NCBI RefSeq assembly: GCF_019430945.1
Contig: NZ_JAHYCB010000008.1
Span: 124,001 to 188,000 of the forward strand
DNA: 64,000 nt
From: Neorhizobium populisoli
GTDB taxonomy: Bacteria > Pseudomonadota > Alphaproteobacteria > Rhizobiales > Rhizobiaceae
Direction of reading: 5' to 3'
The translations under genes and the position numbers were made by a program. The stretch's first letter is position 1, and each line of letters opens with the position of its first letter. The notes below the pieces were generated by a model. It ran no database searches, was not told where the DNA came from, and saw only the letters and a program-made list of their open reading frames with translations. Shown here piece after piece: positions 18,287-26,909 of the stretch.

Positions 18287-18998
18287 CCACGCGCTGACCC
18301 TCAATGCGGTGAATAGCTTCTACGGCGACAGCCACATACTGCGGGACGTCTCCTTCAGTGTCACCGCCGGACGCGTGCTTGCGCTGCTTGGCCGAAATGG
18401 CGCAGGCAAGACAACCTGCATGAACACGATCGCCGGACTGATGAAGCCGCGCAGCGGACACGTGTCGGTGTTCGGCCGCAGCATCGAGGGATTTTCCCCG
18501 GAAGCCATCTGCCAAGCGGGCGTTGCACTGGTCCCTCAGGGCCGCCGGATCTTCAAGAGCCTCAGCGTCACGGAAAACCTGGTGGTGGCGCGGAGACGTC
18601 CGGCACCTACCGGAAGGGTGGTTTGGGACAACGAGGACATCTTCAAGCTCTTCCCGAGGCTGCAGGAACGCCGATCGCATCCTGCAGGCCGACTCTCCGG
18701 AGGGGAGCAGCAGATGCTTGCGATCGGGCGGGCGCTGATGACCAATCCGACGGTGCTTCTGATGGACGAGCCGACCGAGGGTCTTGCTCCGCAGATAGTC
18801 GCGGAGGTCGGCCGCATCATCGGACAGCTACGGGAGTCAGGCCTGTCGATCGTGCTCGTGGAGCAGCATACCAACTTCGCGCTCCGGATCGCTGATGACG
18901 TGGTGATCATCAGCACTGGCGAGATCGTCGCGCATGGCAGCGCGGCCGAAGTCATCCACGACAGTTCGCTCCTGAACAACCATCTCGGCGTTCATTGA
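18276..18998 (+). CDS. Branched-chain amino acid-type ABC ATPase (LivF-like)
   Basis: A 240-residue ABC ATPase. It has Walker A GRNGAGKTT, the LivF-type block GVALVPQGRRIFKSLSVTEN, signature LSGGEQQMLAIGRAL and Walker B LLMDEPTEGLAP. It starts with TTG at 18276, 7 bases after AAGGAGG, and overlaps the end of the LivG-like gene by 11 bases. It is the last gene of the transporter. The operon then continues into catabolic genes. Confidence 0.88.
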   Translation: MQNSHALTLNAVNSFYGDSHILRDVSFSVTAGRVLALLGRNGAGKTTCMNTIAGLMKPRSGHVSVFGRSIEGFSPEAICQAGVALVPQGRRIFKSLSVTENLVVARRRPAPTGRVVWDNEDIFKLFPRLQERRSHPAGRLSGGEQQMLAIGRALMTNPTVLLMDEPTEGLAPQIVAEVGRIIGQLRESGLSIVLVEQHTNFALRIADDVVIISTGEIVAHGSAAEVIHDSSLLNNHLGVH

Positions 18999-19063
18999 AT
19001 GCCGATCGAGTTCCGCTGCCCGAACACGACGGCGGCGCCCTCATCCTGAATGGAGGATATGAA

Positions 19064-20290
19064 ATGAAAGAGACTGGCCACGCATTAATCATCGGCGGCT
19101 CGATGGGCGGGCTCTTCGCCGCCCGTCTGCTGCTCAGCAAAGGATGGACCGTCGATGTCTACGAGCGGATATCCTCGGAACTTGCCGGACGAGGCGCTGG
19201 GATCGTCACCCATCCTGAGCTTTTCGACATCCTCGACGCCTGTGGCATCGACAGCGGGAATGCGAAGGTCGGAGTAAGCGTCGAGGGCCGCCGCGTCTTC
19301 GACCACAACGGTGAGATCATCGGCGAGAAAGCACACCCACAGATCCTGACATCCTGGGGACGGCTCTATGCCATCCTGAAGGAGGGCCTGCCGGAGGGCT
19401 GTTATCACCATGGCTACAACCTTCGGAACGTCGAGGTCGTGGCCGACGGCGTAGTGGCACGCTTCGATGACGGCAGCGAGGCGAGGGGCGACCTTCTGGT
19501 TGCCGCGGATGGCATCTTCTCTGCAGTGCGCGCGCAGTACATGCCGGAGGTGATGCCGAACTACGTGGGATATGTCGCCTGGCGGGGGCTGGTCGATGAA
19601 GCCGACCTCTCCTCCGATACCCGGAGCGCTCTGTGCGATCATTTCGCATTCTCGCTTCCGAGCGGAGAACAGATGCTTGGATATCCAGTGGCAGGCGCGG
19701 ATGAATCCATCGAACCCGGCCACCGCCGCTTCAATTTCGTCTGGTATAGGCCTGCGGCTCAGGACGGCGGTTTGAAGGAACTTCTGACTGACGTCGACGG
19801 GGTGACGCATGCCCTTTCCATCCCTCCGAACAAGATCCGTCCTGCTGTCATCGATGACATGCGCGACGCCGCAAAGGAGCTGCTCTCGCCGCAGTTCGCG
19901 GAGGTCGTCGCGAAGGCCGCCCAGCCGTTCCTCCAGGCTATTCAGGATCTCGAGACACCCCGGATGGCCATCGATGGGCGCATCGCCCTGCTCGGGGACG
20001 CCGCGTTTGTCGCCAGACCCCATGTCGGCATGGGAGTCACGAAAGCCGCAGCGGATGCCTTCGCACTTGCTGAGGCTATGGCTGCCGGACCTGATGTAGC
20101 CTCCTCACTCGAGGAGTTCGAGCGCCGGCGCCTTTCCTACGGGCATGCGGTCATCAGCAGGGCACGGCACCTGGGAGCCTACATGCAGGCGCAGATCCTG
20201 ACCGAAGAAGAGCGGGCGATGGCCGAGCGTCACCGGCATCCTGAAGCGATCATGAGTGAAACCGCCGTGTCGACCGGTATCGCGGCCTGA
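19064..20290 (+). CDS. FAD-dependent aromatic/heteroaromatic hydroxylase (group A monooxygenase)
   Basis: A 408-residue flavoprotein hydroxylase. The dinucleotide-binding motif is HALIIGGSMGGLFAARLLLS at the N terminus, and the FAD-pyrophosphate motif is ALLGDAAFVARPHVGMGVTK. The sequence VGYVAWRGLVDE and the FNFVWYRP block are features I associate with 2,6-dihydroxypyridine 3-hydroxylase-like enzymes. These use NAD(P)H and oxygen to hydroxylate an activated ring. The ATG at 19064 is chosen for GGAGG 7 bases upstream; an earlier TTG at 18995 is unlikely. A related copy lies at 27707-28822 on the other strand. The substrate is unknown. Confidence 0.83.
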   Translation: MKETGHALIIGGSMGGLFAARLLLSKGWTVDVYERISSELAGRGAGIVTHPELFDILDACGIDSGNAKVGVSVEGRRVFDHNGEIIGEKAHPQILTSWGRLYAILKEGLPEGCYHHGYNLRNVEVVADGVVARFDDGSEARGDLLVAADGIFSAVRAQYMPEVMPNYVGYVAWRGLVDEADLSSDTRSALCDHFAFSLPSGEQMLGYPVAGADESIEPGHRRFNFVWYRPAAQDGGLKELLTDVDGVTHALSIPPNKIRPAVIDDMRDAAKELLSPQFAEVVAKAAQPFLQAIQDLETPRMAIDGRIALLGDAAFVARPHVGMGVTKAAADAFALAEAMAAGPDVASSLEEFERRRLSYGHAVISRARHLGAYMQAQILTEEERAMAERHRHPEAIMSETAVSTGIAA

Positions 20291-20310
20291 ACATCAGAAA
20301 GGAACAATCC

Positions 20311-20718
20311 ATGGGAATTCACGTAATCGATAGCTGGCCGGAGCCACCGGAAGGTCTTAGCGCGGAACTGGCGGATGAGTTCAACCGGAACGCCGGAAAC
20401 GGCAGGGTGGGGAGCGCGCTCGTCTCGGAGACCGACCGGGTGCGTGTCTGGTCGCTCACATTGAAGCCATCCGAGCGCATCGGCTTCCACACCCACGTTC
20501 TCGACTACTTCTGGACCGCGGTGACCGGAGGAAGGGCGCGATCGAACTACGGGGACGGTCGCGTCGCGGAGGTGTCCTACAAGCCTGGCGATACGCAACA
20601 TCACCACTATGCGCCGGGTGAGTTCATGACGCATGATCTGCAGAATATCGGTGACACCGATCTCACGTTCACTACCGTGGAATTCAAGGATAGCGCGAAC
20701 GCTCCCTTGAACATCTAG
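20311..20718 (+). CDS. Cupin-domain protein
   Basis: A 135-residue single-domain cupin. The metal-binding motif is seen as IGFHTHVLDYFWTAVTGG (His pair, then aromatic residues), with the second motif around YKPGDTQHHHYAPGEFMTHD. Small cupins in catabolic operons are often dioxygenases, isomerases or intermediate-protecting proteins; which applies here cannot be said. It lies 20 bases after the FAD hydroxylase, in the same operon, with AGAAAGGAAC before its ATG. Confidence 0.7.
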   Translation: MGIHVIDSWPEPPEGLSAELADEFNRNAGNGRVGSALVSETDRVRVWSLTLKPSERIGFHTHVLDYFWTAVTGGRARSNYGDGRVAEVSYKPGDTQHHHYAPGEFMTHDLQNIGDTDLTFTTVEFKDSANAPLNI

Positions 20719-20784
20719 GGTTTCCAATAGTCGGAGCGGCTGCCCGGCGCCGTTTCCGGCAACCTGGTCTGGAGGACAGAACAC

Positions 20785-21105
20785 ATGGATGCACAAATCA
20801 GGGCCGGGGATCTGGAGCAGATCCGCAACCGGCCCCTGTTCCGTCGAATTAGTTTCGAGAGGAACTGCCTCGGAGCAGTGCTGGCGATGGTGATGGCCGC
20901 CCTCTACTTCACGTTCATCTGCATCGTCGCCTTTTCTCCGGCGACCCTTGCGTCGCCCGTCGCCGCCGGCTCGTCGATCAGCATCGGCGTGATCGCCGGC
21001 GTCTCCCTCATGGTCACGGGGCTGGGGCTGACCGCAGTCTACGCCCTCTATGCAAGCGTGCGCCTCGACAAGCTGGCGTCCGCGCTCCGCAAGGAACTCC
21101 CATGA
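20785..21105 (+). CDS. DUF485-family small membrane protein
   Basis: A 106-residue protein with a short cytoplasmic N terminus containing RNRPLFRRISFERN and two membrane helices (AVLAMVMAALYFTFICIVAF and the GVIAGVSLMVTGLGLTAVYA segment). This is the plan of DUF485/YjcH proteins, which are almost always encoded directly before a sodium:solute symporter of the ActP type. Its stop overlaps the start of such a symporter (ATGA), so the pair is probably translated together and assembles in the inner membrane. Confidence 0.85.
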   Translation: MDAQIRAGDLEQIRNRPLFRRISFERNCLGAVLAMVMAALYFTFICIVAFSPATLASPVAAGSSISIGVIAGVSLMVTGLGLTAVYALYASVRLDKLASALRKELP

Positions 21106-22748
21106 AACTCAAGACAGCATCAGCGGGCGCGCTCGCACTCGTCGTTTCCGGCTCCAGCGCGCGGGCGGACGCGCTGACGGGGGAGGTGGCGCGGCAGGCC
21201 CTCAATCCGCTCGCGATAGGCATGTTCCTCATATTCGTGATCGCCAGCCTCGGCGTCACGGTCTGGGCCGCGAGGCGAGGCACGCGGACGGCGAGCGACT
21301 ACTACGCCGCAGGAGGCGGCCTCTCCGGAGTGCAGAACGGTCTGGCGATCGCCGGCGACTACACCTCGGCCGCGACCTTCCTCGGTGTCACGGCACTGGT
21401 ATACGGATCCGGATACGACGGGATGATCTACGCGATCGGATTCCTGGTCGGGTTCCCAATGATCCTGTTCCTGATCGCGGAGCCCCTCCGCAATCTAGGC
21501 CGTTACACGTTCGCTGACCTCGCCGCATACCGCCTGTCTGAGCGGCCGATCAGGACGGTCGCGGGCGTGAACACGCTGGTCATTGTCCTCTTCTATCTGA
21601 TCGCCCAGATGGTCGGCGCGGGAAAGCTCATCGAGCTTCTCTTCGGTCTGCCGTACTGGTTGGCTGTCGTCCTCGTCGGCGTCCTGATGATGCTCTATGT
21701 GACTTTCGGCGGAATGCTGGCGACGACGTGGGTGCAGATCACGAAGGCGGTCCTGCTGCTTGCGGGGACCGTGCTGATGTCGGTGATGATCCTCGCGCAT
21801 TTCGGGTTCAGCCTGAACGGCCTCTTCGCGTCCGCCGTTGCCGTCCATCCCAAGGGGATCGCTATCATGGCTCCCGGCGGACTGGTCAAGGATCCGATCT
21901 CCGCTCTTTCTCTTGGCGTGGCGCTGATTTTCGGGACAGCCGGGCTCCCACATATCCTGATGCGGTTCTTCACCGTTTCGGACGCGGTCCAGGCTCGCGT
22001 CTCGGTTCTCGTCGCCACATGTTTCATAACGGCGTTCTATTCGCTGCTCTTCGTTCTCGGGTTCGGTGCGATCGCACTTGTATCCGGTGACGCCCATTAT
22101 CTCGATGCGGCAGGCAAGATCATCGGCGGCGCGAACATGGTGGCGATCCACCTCGCGGACAAGTTGGGGGGATCCGTCCTGATGGGGTTTATCTCGGCGG
22201 TAGCCTTCGCAACCATTCTTGCTGTCGTATCCGGGCTCACGATGGCGGGAGCTTCCGCTGCAGGACACGACCTGTACGCCCGGGCGATCCGCAAAGGGCG
22301 CGCCACCGAGGCCGAGGAGATACGGATGTCGAAGCTGTCTGCCGTGGTGATCAGCGCGCTGGCGATCATCCTCGGGATCCTGTTCGAAAACCAGAACATC
22401 GCCTTCATGGTCGGGCTTGTGTTCGCCATTGCGGCGAGCGCGAACTTCCCGGTTATCTTCCTTTCCGTCACGTGGCGAGGTCTCACCACGAGGGGCGCGG
22501 TGCTGGGATCCCTCGCGGGCCTTCTGAGCGCGCTCGGCCTGGTCTTGCTCAGTCCCGCCGTATGGTCTGGAACCATGGGATTCGGGGCTGCCATCTTCCC
22601 CTACGACAATCCGGCGCTCTTCTCCGTCCCGCTGGCCTTCGCAGTCACCTTCCTCTTCTCCGTCTCCGACCGGAGTAGACGCGGTGCGGTTGCACGCAAA
22701 GGATTCGACGCCCAGTACGTTACTGCCCATACCGGGATCAGGTCCTGA
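21102..22748 (+). CDS. Sodium:solute symporter, ActP-like (SSS family)
   Basis: A 548-residue transporter with an N-terminal signal-like segment and about 13 membrane helices. Family blocks include TASDYYAAGGGLSGVQNGLA, IAGDYTSAATFLGVTAL, YGSGYDGMIYAIGFLVGFPM and GTAGLPHILMRFFTVSDAVQ. ActP imports acetate, glycolate or pyruvate. In this setting it might take up a short organic acid related to the pathway. It is the last gene of the plus-strand operon and is followed by a strong hairpin. Confidence 0.88.
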   Translation: MKLKTASAGALALVVSGSSARADALTGEVARQALNPLAIGMFLIFVIASLGVTVWAARRGTRTASDYYAAGGGLSGVQNGLAIAGDYTSAATFLGVTALVYGSGYDGMIYAIGFLVGFPMILFLIAEPLRNLGRYTFADLAAYRLSERPIRTVAGVNTLVIVLFYLIAQMVGAGKLIELLFGLPYWLAVVLVGVLMMLYVTFGGMLATTWVQITKAVLLLAGTVLMSVMILAHFGFSLNGLFASAVAVHPKGIAIMAPGGLVKDPISALSLGVALIFGTAGLPHILMRFFTVSDAVQARVSVLVATCFITAFYSLLFVLGFGAIALVSGDAHYLDAAGKIIGGANMVAIHLADKLGGSVLMGFISAVAFATILAVVSGLTMAGASAAGHDLYARAIRKGRATEAEEIRMSKLSAVVISALAIILGILFENQNIAFMVGLVFAIAASANFPVIFLSVTWRGLTTRGAVLGSLAGLLSALGLVLLSPAVWSGTMGFGAAIFPYDNPALFSVPLAFAVTFLFSVSDRSRRGAVARKGFDAQYVTAHTGIRS

Positions 22749-22752
22749 CCGC

Positions 22753-22780
22753 AGAGGCCTCGGGCATTTCCGAGGCCTCT
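22753..22780 (+). terminator. Hairpin between convergent genes (bidirectional terminator)
   Basis: AGAGGCCTCGG, a 6-base loop, then CCGAGGCCTCT: a perfect 11-bp GC-rich stem 4 bases after the symporter stop and 8 bases from the end of the convergent gene at 22789. It has no clear T run on either side, so efficiency is uncertain. Confidence 0.65.
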
Positions 22781-22788
22781 AGGGCACG

Positions 22789-23892
22789 TCAAGCGCCTCC
22801 GAAGAGAGCGGGAAATTCGCGCGGCTGGCAGCGGAGGTACTGCGGAGCGGCCTTCACGCTCTCCCCGAAATGCGCAGCGGCATGCCACGGCCACCGGGGA
22901 TCGTAGAGTACGGCGCGGGCGATCGCGATCATGTCAGCGTCGCCCGCGCGTAGGATCGCTTCCGCCTGATCGAAGTGAGTGATGAGGCCTACCGCGACCA
23001 CCGGCATGGGTGTCGCCGCTTTCACGGCACGAGCGAACGGCACCTGATAGCTCGGCCCGACCGGGATCTTCTGCTCGGCGGCTAGGCCTCCGGTGGAGAC
23101 GTGGATGCCGTCACACCCCTTCGTTTCGAGCGCCTGAGCGAATGCAATCGTCTCATCAAGCGACCACCCGCCATCGACCCAGTCCGTTGCCGATACGCGC
23201 ATGGTCACGGGGCCGTTGGAGAACGTTTCCCGCACGACGTCGAAGATCTCCAACGGAAAACGCATCCTGTTCTCCAGTGACCCGCCGTACTCGTCGTTGC
23301 GATGGTTGGAAAGCGGGGACAGGAATTGATGCAGCAGGTATCCGTGCGCGCCGTGGATCTGCACTGCAGCCAGTCCGAGCCGGGCAGCCCGTCGGGCGGC
23401 GTCGCCGAACGCCTCACGCAACCGTTTCAGGTCGTCCTTGTCGATGGCGCGTGGAGGTATGTATGACGGTTGGAAGGGCACCGCGCTCGGGGCGATCGTC
23501 GGCCATCCGTTTTCGTCATCTGGGATGATCTGGCCTCCGCCGTTCCATGGAACGTCAGTCGACGCCTTTCGTCCCGCGTGCCCGAGCTGGATCCCGATCG
23601 CCATGTCGGAAAACTTGCTGATCGCCTCAAGGGTCCGCCCAATCGCAGCCTCGCACCCATCCGAATAGAGGCCGACGTCTCCATATGAGATGCGCCCCTC
23701 GGGCGAGACCGCAGTGGCTTCGATGGTGAGGAACCCAGCTCCGGAATTCGCCAGGGTTCCGAGATGGACGAGATGCCAATCTGTCATCATGCCGTCGCTA
23801 GCCGAATACTGACACATGGGAGCGATGACGATCCGGTTGGGGATGGTTAGTCGACCCACCGAGGCAGGCGTGAAGAGCTTCGTGCCAGTCAT
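22789..23892 (-). CDS. Old Yellow Enzyme family NADH:flavin oxidoreductase (YqjM-like)
   Basis: A 367-residue FMN enzyme. It begins LFTPASVGRLTIPNRIVIAP and continues MCQYSASDG, with C27 and Y29 in the places that mark the YqjM class. It has IQLGHAGRKAS, VQIHGAHGYLLHQFLSPLSN and RMRFPLEIFDVVRETF. These enzymes reduce activated C=C bonds with NAD(P)H and may act on unsaturated ring-cleavage or heterocyclic intermediates. It is transcribed alone on the minus strand, divergent from the NitT-type operon. Confidence 0.87.
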   Translation of the reverse strand: MTGTKLFTPASVGRLTIPNRIVIAPMCQYSASDGMMTDWHLVHLGTLANSGAGFLTIEATAVSPEGRISYGDVGLYSDGCEAAIGRTLEAISKFSDMAIGIQLGHAGRKASTDVPWNGGGQIIPDDENGWPTIAPSAVPFQPSYIPPRAIDKDDLKRLREAFGDAARRAARLGLAAVQIHGAHGYLLHQFLSPLSNHRNDEYGGSLENRMRFPLEIFDVVRETFSNGPVTMRVSATDWVDGGWSLDETIAFAQALETKGCDGIHVSTGGLAAEQKIPVGPSYQVPFARAVKAATPMPVVAVGLITHFDQAEAILRAGDADMIAIARAVLYDPRWPWHAAAHFGESVKAAPQYLRCQPREFPALFGGA

Positions 23893-24038
23893 GGCGTCTC
23901 CATTTCAGGTGTTCGAGGTTGCTAGGTGTTGGAATGCCGCGTTCATTTCAGGGTTTTCCGCAGTCAGGATGTGCCTGAATTCACTGCGCTTTGCGGATGA
24001 TGACAAGGTACAGACAAAAACGAGTATTGTCATTCTAT

Positions 24039-24052
24039 TTATCAAGTGATAA
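24039..24052 (+). promoter_or_regulatory. Candidate TetR operator, site 2
   Basis: TTATCAAGTGATAA, a perfect TTATCA/TGATAA dyad with a 2-base spacer. It lies between the Old Yellow Enzyme gene (minus strand, ending its promoter side at 23892) and the ATPase gene that starts near 24130. It matches site 1 (11841-11854) at 12 of 14 positions. It is AT-rich in an otherwise GC-rich region. Confidence 0.5.
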
Positions 24053-24129
24053 CTAATTTTACGCCAACGGGCCTTGTCCCGGTGCGCTATCGAAAAGCCC
24101 GTGCACTGCGGATACAGAAGGCTTTCAAG

Positions 24130-24912
24130 GTGGAACAAGAAGCGTCATTCATCGAGATCAAGAAAGCGTCTAAGAAGTTTGTGACGAGATCAGGAGATCA
24201 GGTCGTCGCCCTAACGGACGTTAATTTATCAATAGATAAGGGTAGGTTCATCACCCTTGTTGGACCTAGCGGCTGCGGCAAGAGCACCCTGCTCAGAATG
24301 GTCGGGGGGCTCATCCGTAGATCCAGTGGAAGCGTGTCGATCGGCGGCAAGGAGATCGAGGCTCCGACTTCGGGCATCGGTATGGTCTTCCAGTCGCCAG
24401 TGCTCCTGCCTTGGCGGACAGTCCGTCAGAATGTCACCGTGGCGGCGGATATCGGCGGGGCCGACCGCAGACAGGTTGAGGACCGCGCAACCAAGTTCTT
24501 GGACATGGTCGGCCTGAACGGCTTCGAGGACAAGTACCCGAGCGAGCTCTCCGGCGGCATGCAGCAGCGTGTCGGCATCACCCGCGCGCTGGTGCACGAT
24601 CCCGAGGTTCTGCTCATGGATGAGCCCTTCGCCGCTCTGGACGCGATGACCAAGGACAAGCTCCAGGTCGAACTGCAGACGCTATGGATGGCCAGCCGGA
24701 AGACCGTGATCTTCGTCACGCACAGCATCCAGGAAGCCGTCTTCCTCGCCGACCGTGTGATCGTCCTCGCGCCCAGACCCGGCCGTGTGGTTGATGACAT
24801 CACGATCGACCTTCCCCGACCGCGGACTCTCGAGATGATCAACTCCAAGGAGTTCGGCGACTACGCAAGCGCAGTGCGCAGGCATTTCGAGAAGGAGGAC
24901 CTTGTCCAATGA
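24130..24912 (+). CDS. NitT/TauT-family ABC transporter ATP-binding protein
   Basis: A protein of about 260 residues. It has Walker A GPSGCGKST, Q-loop GMVFQSPVLLPWRTVRQNV (the LPWRTV form marks the TauB/SsuB group), signature LSGGMQQRVGITRAL, Walker B LLMDEPFAALDAMT and switch VTHSIQEAVFLADR. The frame is open back to 24046, but a GTG at 24130 with AGAAGG upstream is a better start because it leaves the operator at 24039-24052 outside the gene. A third copy of the operator-like pattern (TTATCAATAGATAA, 24226-24239) lies inside the coding region. Its ATGA overlap with the permease shows coupling. Confidence 0.87.
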   Translation: MEQEASFIEIKKASKKFVTRSGDQVVALTDVNLSIDKGRFITLVGPSGCGKSTLLRMVGGLIRRSSGSVSIGGKEIEAPTSGIGMVFQSPVLLPWRTVRQNVTVAADIGGADRRQVEDRATKFLDMVGLNGFEDKYPSELSGGMQQRVGITRALVHDPEVLLMDEPFAALDAMTKDKLQVELQTLWMASRKTVIFVTHSIQEAVFLADRVIVLAPRPGRVVDDITIDLPRPRTLEMINSKEFGDYASAVRRHFEKEDLVQ

Positions 24913-25739
24913 GCGAGATCATTTCCACTTCGGTACATAGCAGGGTGAAGTCTCCGCCACGCTTCCGTTTGCCGACCCCGGACGCCGTGACTCTCGCATC
25001 GGTGATAGTCCTTGTCATGTTCCTGTCGGCCTGGGAGTGGGTGCTGATACCGCTTCTGAATATCAGCCCGGCACTGCTGCCGAAGCCCAGCGCCATAGCC
25101 GCCGCCCTCTGGTCGGGATTGTTCGTCGGCGACCTCAGCACCGACATATGGATCACGTTGCAGGAAGTGATTGCGGGCTACGTCCTCGGCTCGGCGATAG
25201 GCTTCGTTCTGGCCATTCCAGTCGCGGGCTCCCGCACGGCGGAAAGGATCCTCTACCCCTACATCGTCGCACTTCAGGCGATTCCCAAAGTCGCCATCGC
25301 CCCACTGTTCGTCGTGTGGTTCGGCTTCGGCATGACCTCCAAGGTGGTGATCGTAGCGCTCATCACGTTCTTCCCGGTCTTCGTCAACGCAGTCATCGGG
25401 CTAAGAGCGACACCCGCCGAGCACGACGAGCTGTTCGATGTCTACAACGCATCGGCATGGCGCCGCTTCCGTTATCTCAGGCTGCCGAATTCGGCTCCCT
25501 ACATATTCGGCGGGCTCAACGTCGGTGTGACCCTGAGCGTGATCGGCGCGATCGTCGCAGAGTTCGTCGGTGCTCAGGAAGGCATCGGCTCGGCGATCAT
25601 CCGGGCAGGATTCGCCCTGGACACCGCAGGCGTCTTCGCCGCCATCACCGTACTGACATTCATCGCCGCGACAGCCAGCGCCGCGATCCAGGCCATCGGC
25701 CGCAAACTCGTCTTCTGGATGGAAAATCCGAAGGGCTAA
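24909..25739 (+). CDS. NitT/TauT-family ABC transporter permease
   Basis: A 276-residue inner-membrane protein with about six helices. The first is ASVIVLVMFLSAWEWVLIPL. Family blocks include ALQAIPKVAIAPLFVVWFGFG and the coupling loop LFDVYNASAWRRFRYLRLPN followed by SAPYIFGGLNVGVTLSVIGA. The last, IVAEFVGAQEGIGSAI, is typical of SsuC/TauC/ThiX. It forms a homodimeric channel with the ATPase upstream and takes ligand from the binding protein downstream. Confidence 0.88.
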   Translation: MSEIISTSVHSRVKSPPRFRLPTPDAVTLASVIVLVMFLSAWEWVLIPLLNISPALLPKPSAIAAALWSGLFVGDLSTDIWITLQEVIAGYVLGSAIGFVLAIPVAGSRTAERILYPYIVALQAIPKVAIAPLFVVWFGFGMTSKVVIVALITFFPVFVNAVIGLRATPAEHDELFDVYNASAWRRFRYLRLPNSAPYIFGGLNVGVTLSVIGAIVAEFVGAQEGIGSAIIRAGFALDTAGVFAAITVLTFIAATASAAIQAIGRKLVFWMENPKG

Positions 25740-25761
25740 CCTAAACAAAAGGGAACACGTC

Positions 25762-26832
25762 ATGAAGAATGCTTCGAAGGCGGCAACAATCGTTGCCGCG
25801 ATCGCTACAGCCATGCCTATCGCATCCGGAAGCGCGAACGCCCTGGAACCCGTGAAGATCATCCACGGCAATCCCGTCATGATTACCGCTGTCTTCGAGC
25901 TCTATGTCCCTCTCGCGCTCGGCTGGTGGAAGGACGACGGTTACGACGTGCAGGTCGTCTACTCCCAGGGTTCGGCTGCAGCGGTTCAGAGCATCATCGG
26001 CGGCAGCGGCACGATCGGTATGATGAACACGACTCCGTGGCTTGCAGCCGACGCGAAGGGTCTGACCGACATCCGGATGCTGGCGACGATGCGGAACACT
26101 TCCTGGCGTATCCTGACGATGGCCGACAAGGGCATCACGAAGGCTGCGGATCTCAAGGGTAAGACGGTAGGCCTCGCGGTCGCCGGCTCCGGTGGAGCGA
26201 TGTACCTCAATAGCATGCTGGCAACGCATGGCATCAATCCCCAGCGCGAGGTCCGTCAGGCCGTGATCGGTCTCGGAGCGCAATCCTATGAGGCGTTGAA
26301 GTCGGGTGCCGTCGACGCAAGCCTTACTTTCATGTCCGAGATCGCCAATTTCAAAGCTTTGGGCAACAACGCATCATATTTTTATGACGATCAGTGGATG
26401 CAGTTCCCCGACTACGGCCTTGTTGCGACCAACGACACTCTCAAGTCGAAGCCCGAGCTGGTCGAGGCTCTGGCGAGAGGGATCGCCAAGGCGCAAGTCT
26501 TCGCTGAGGCGAACCCTGAATGCGTTGCGAAGATCTATCGCAGGAACTACGGGGCTAACCGAACCACGACACTGGGCCAGGATACCGAAATCGAGAAATC
26601 GAACGTGGAGGAAGCGAAGCTCGCGTTCGACAAGGCAGGTGGCGAGCTGCGAGCCAAGGTCTCGGTCGACGGTCTGGACAAGCTTCAGGCGTTTCTCCTG
26701 GAGAACAAGCTCATTCCGCAGACAATCGATCCCAAAAAGCTCGTGCCAGACGACCAGGCCTTCTTCCAGAAGATCAATAGCTTCGACCATGCGGCAGTCA
26801 TCGCTCAGGCAAAGGCGTGCTCAGGCTTCTGA
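25762..26832 (+). CDS. NitT/TauT-type substrate-binding protein (NMT1/THI5-like)
   Basis: A 356-residue periplasmic protein. The signal peptide is MKNASKAATIVAAIATAMPI with cleavage near ANA-LEPV. The mature part is of the NMT1 type: LGWWKDDGYDVQVVYSQGSA, GMMNTTPWLAA, DLKGKTVGLAVAGSGG. Relatives bind pyrimidines, sulfonates, nitrate or aromatic compounds. A heterocyclic ligand would suit the neighbouring ring hydroxylases, but this is only inference. It is the third gene of the importer. Confidence 0.86.
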   Translation: MKNASKAATIVAAIATAMPIASGSANALEPVKIIHGNPVMITAVFELYVPLALGWWKDDGYDVQVVYSQGSAAAVQSIIGGSGTIGMMNTTPWLAADAKGLTDIRMLATMRNTSWRILTMADKGITKAADLKGKTVGLAVAGSGGAMYLNSMLATHGINPQREVRQAVIGLGAQSYEALKSGAVDASLTFMSEIANFKALGNNASYFYDDQWMQFPDYGLVATNDTLKSKPELVEALARGIAKAQVFAEANPECVAKIYRRNYGANRTTTLGQDTEIEKSNVEEAKLAFDKAGGELRAKVSVDGLDKLQAFLLENKLIPQTIDPKKLVPDDQAFFQKINSFDHAAVIAQAKACSGF

Positions 26833-26909
26833 GCGGCCCGCAAAAGCCATCCTCAAGCGCGAACGAATCCAGACCGTCCGCCGTTTTCAATTCAGATAGG
26901 AAATTCGCA

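Noticed and set aside
21495..22730. Minus-strand frame of 411 codons
   Set aside because: Antisense to the ActP-like symporter; highly charged, with no domain.
24226..24239. TTATCAATAGATAA as a third functional operator
   Set aside because: It lies within the ATPase coding region, where the codons for LSID explain much of the sequence. It is kept as a note in the shared-palindrome finding.
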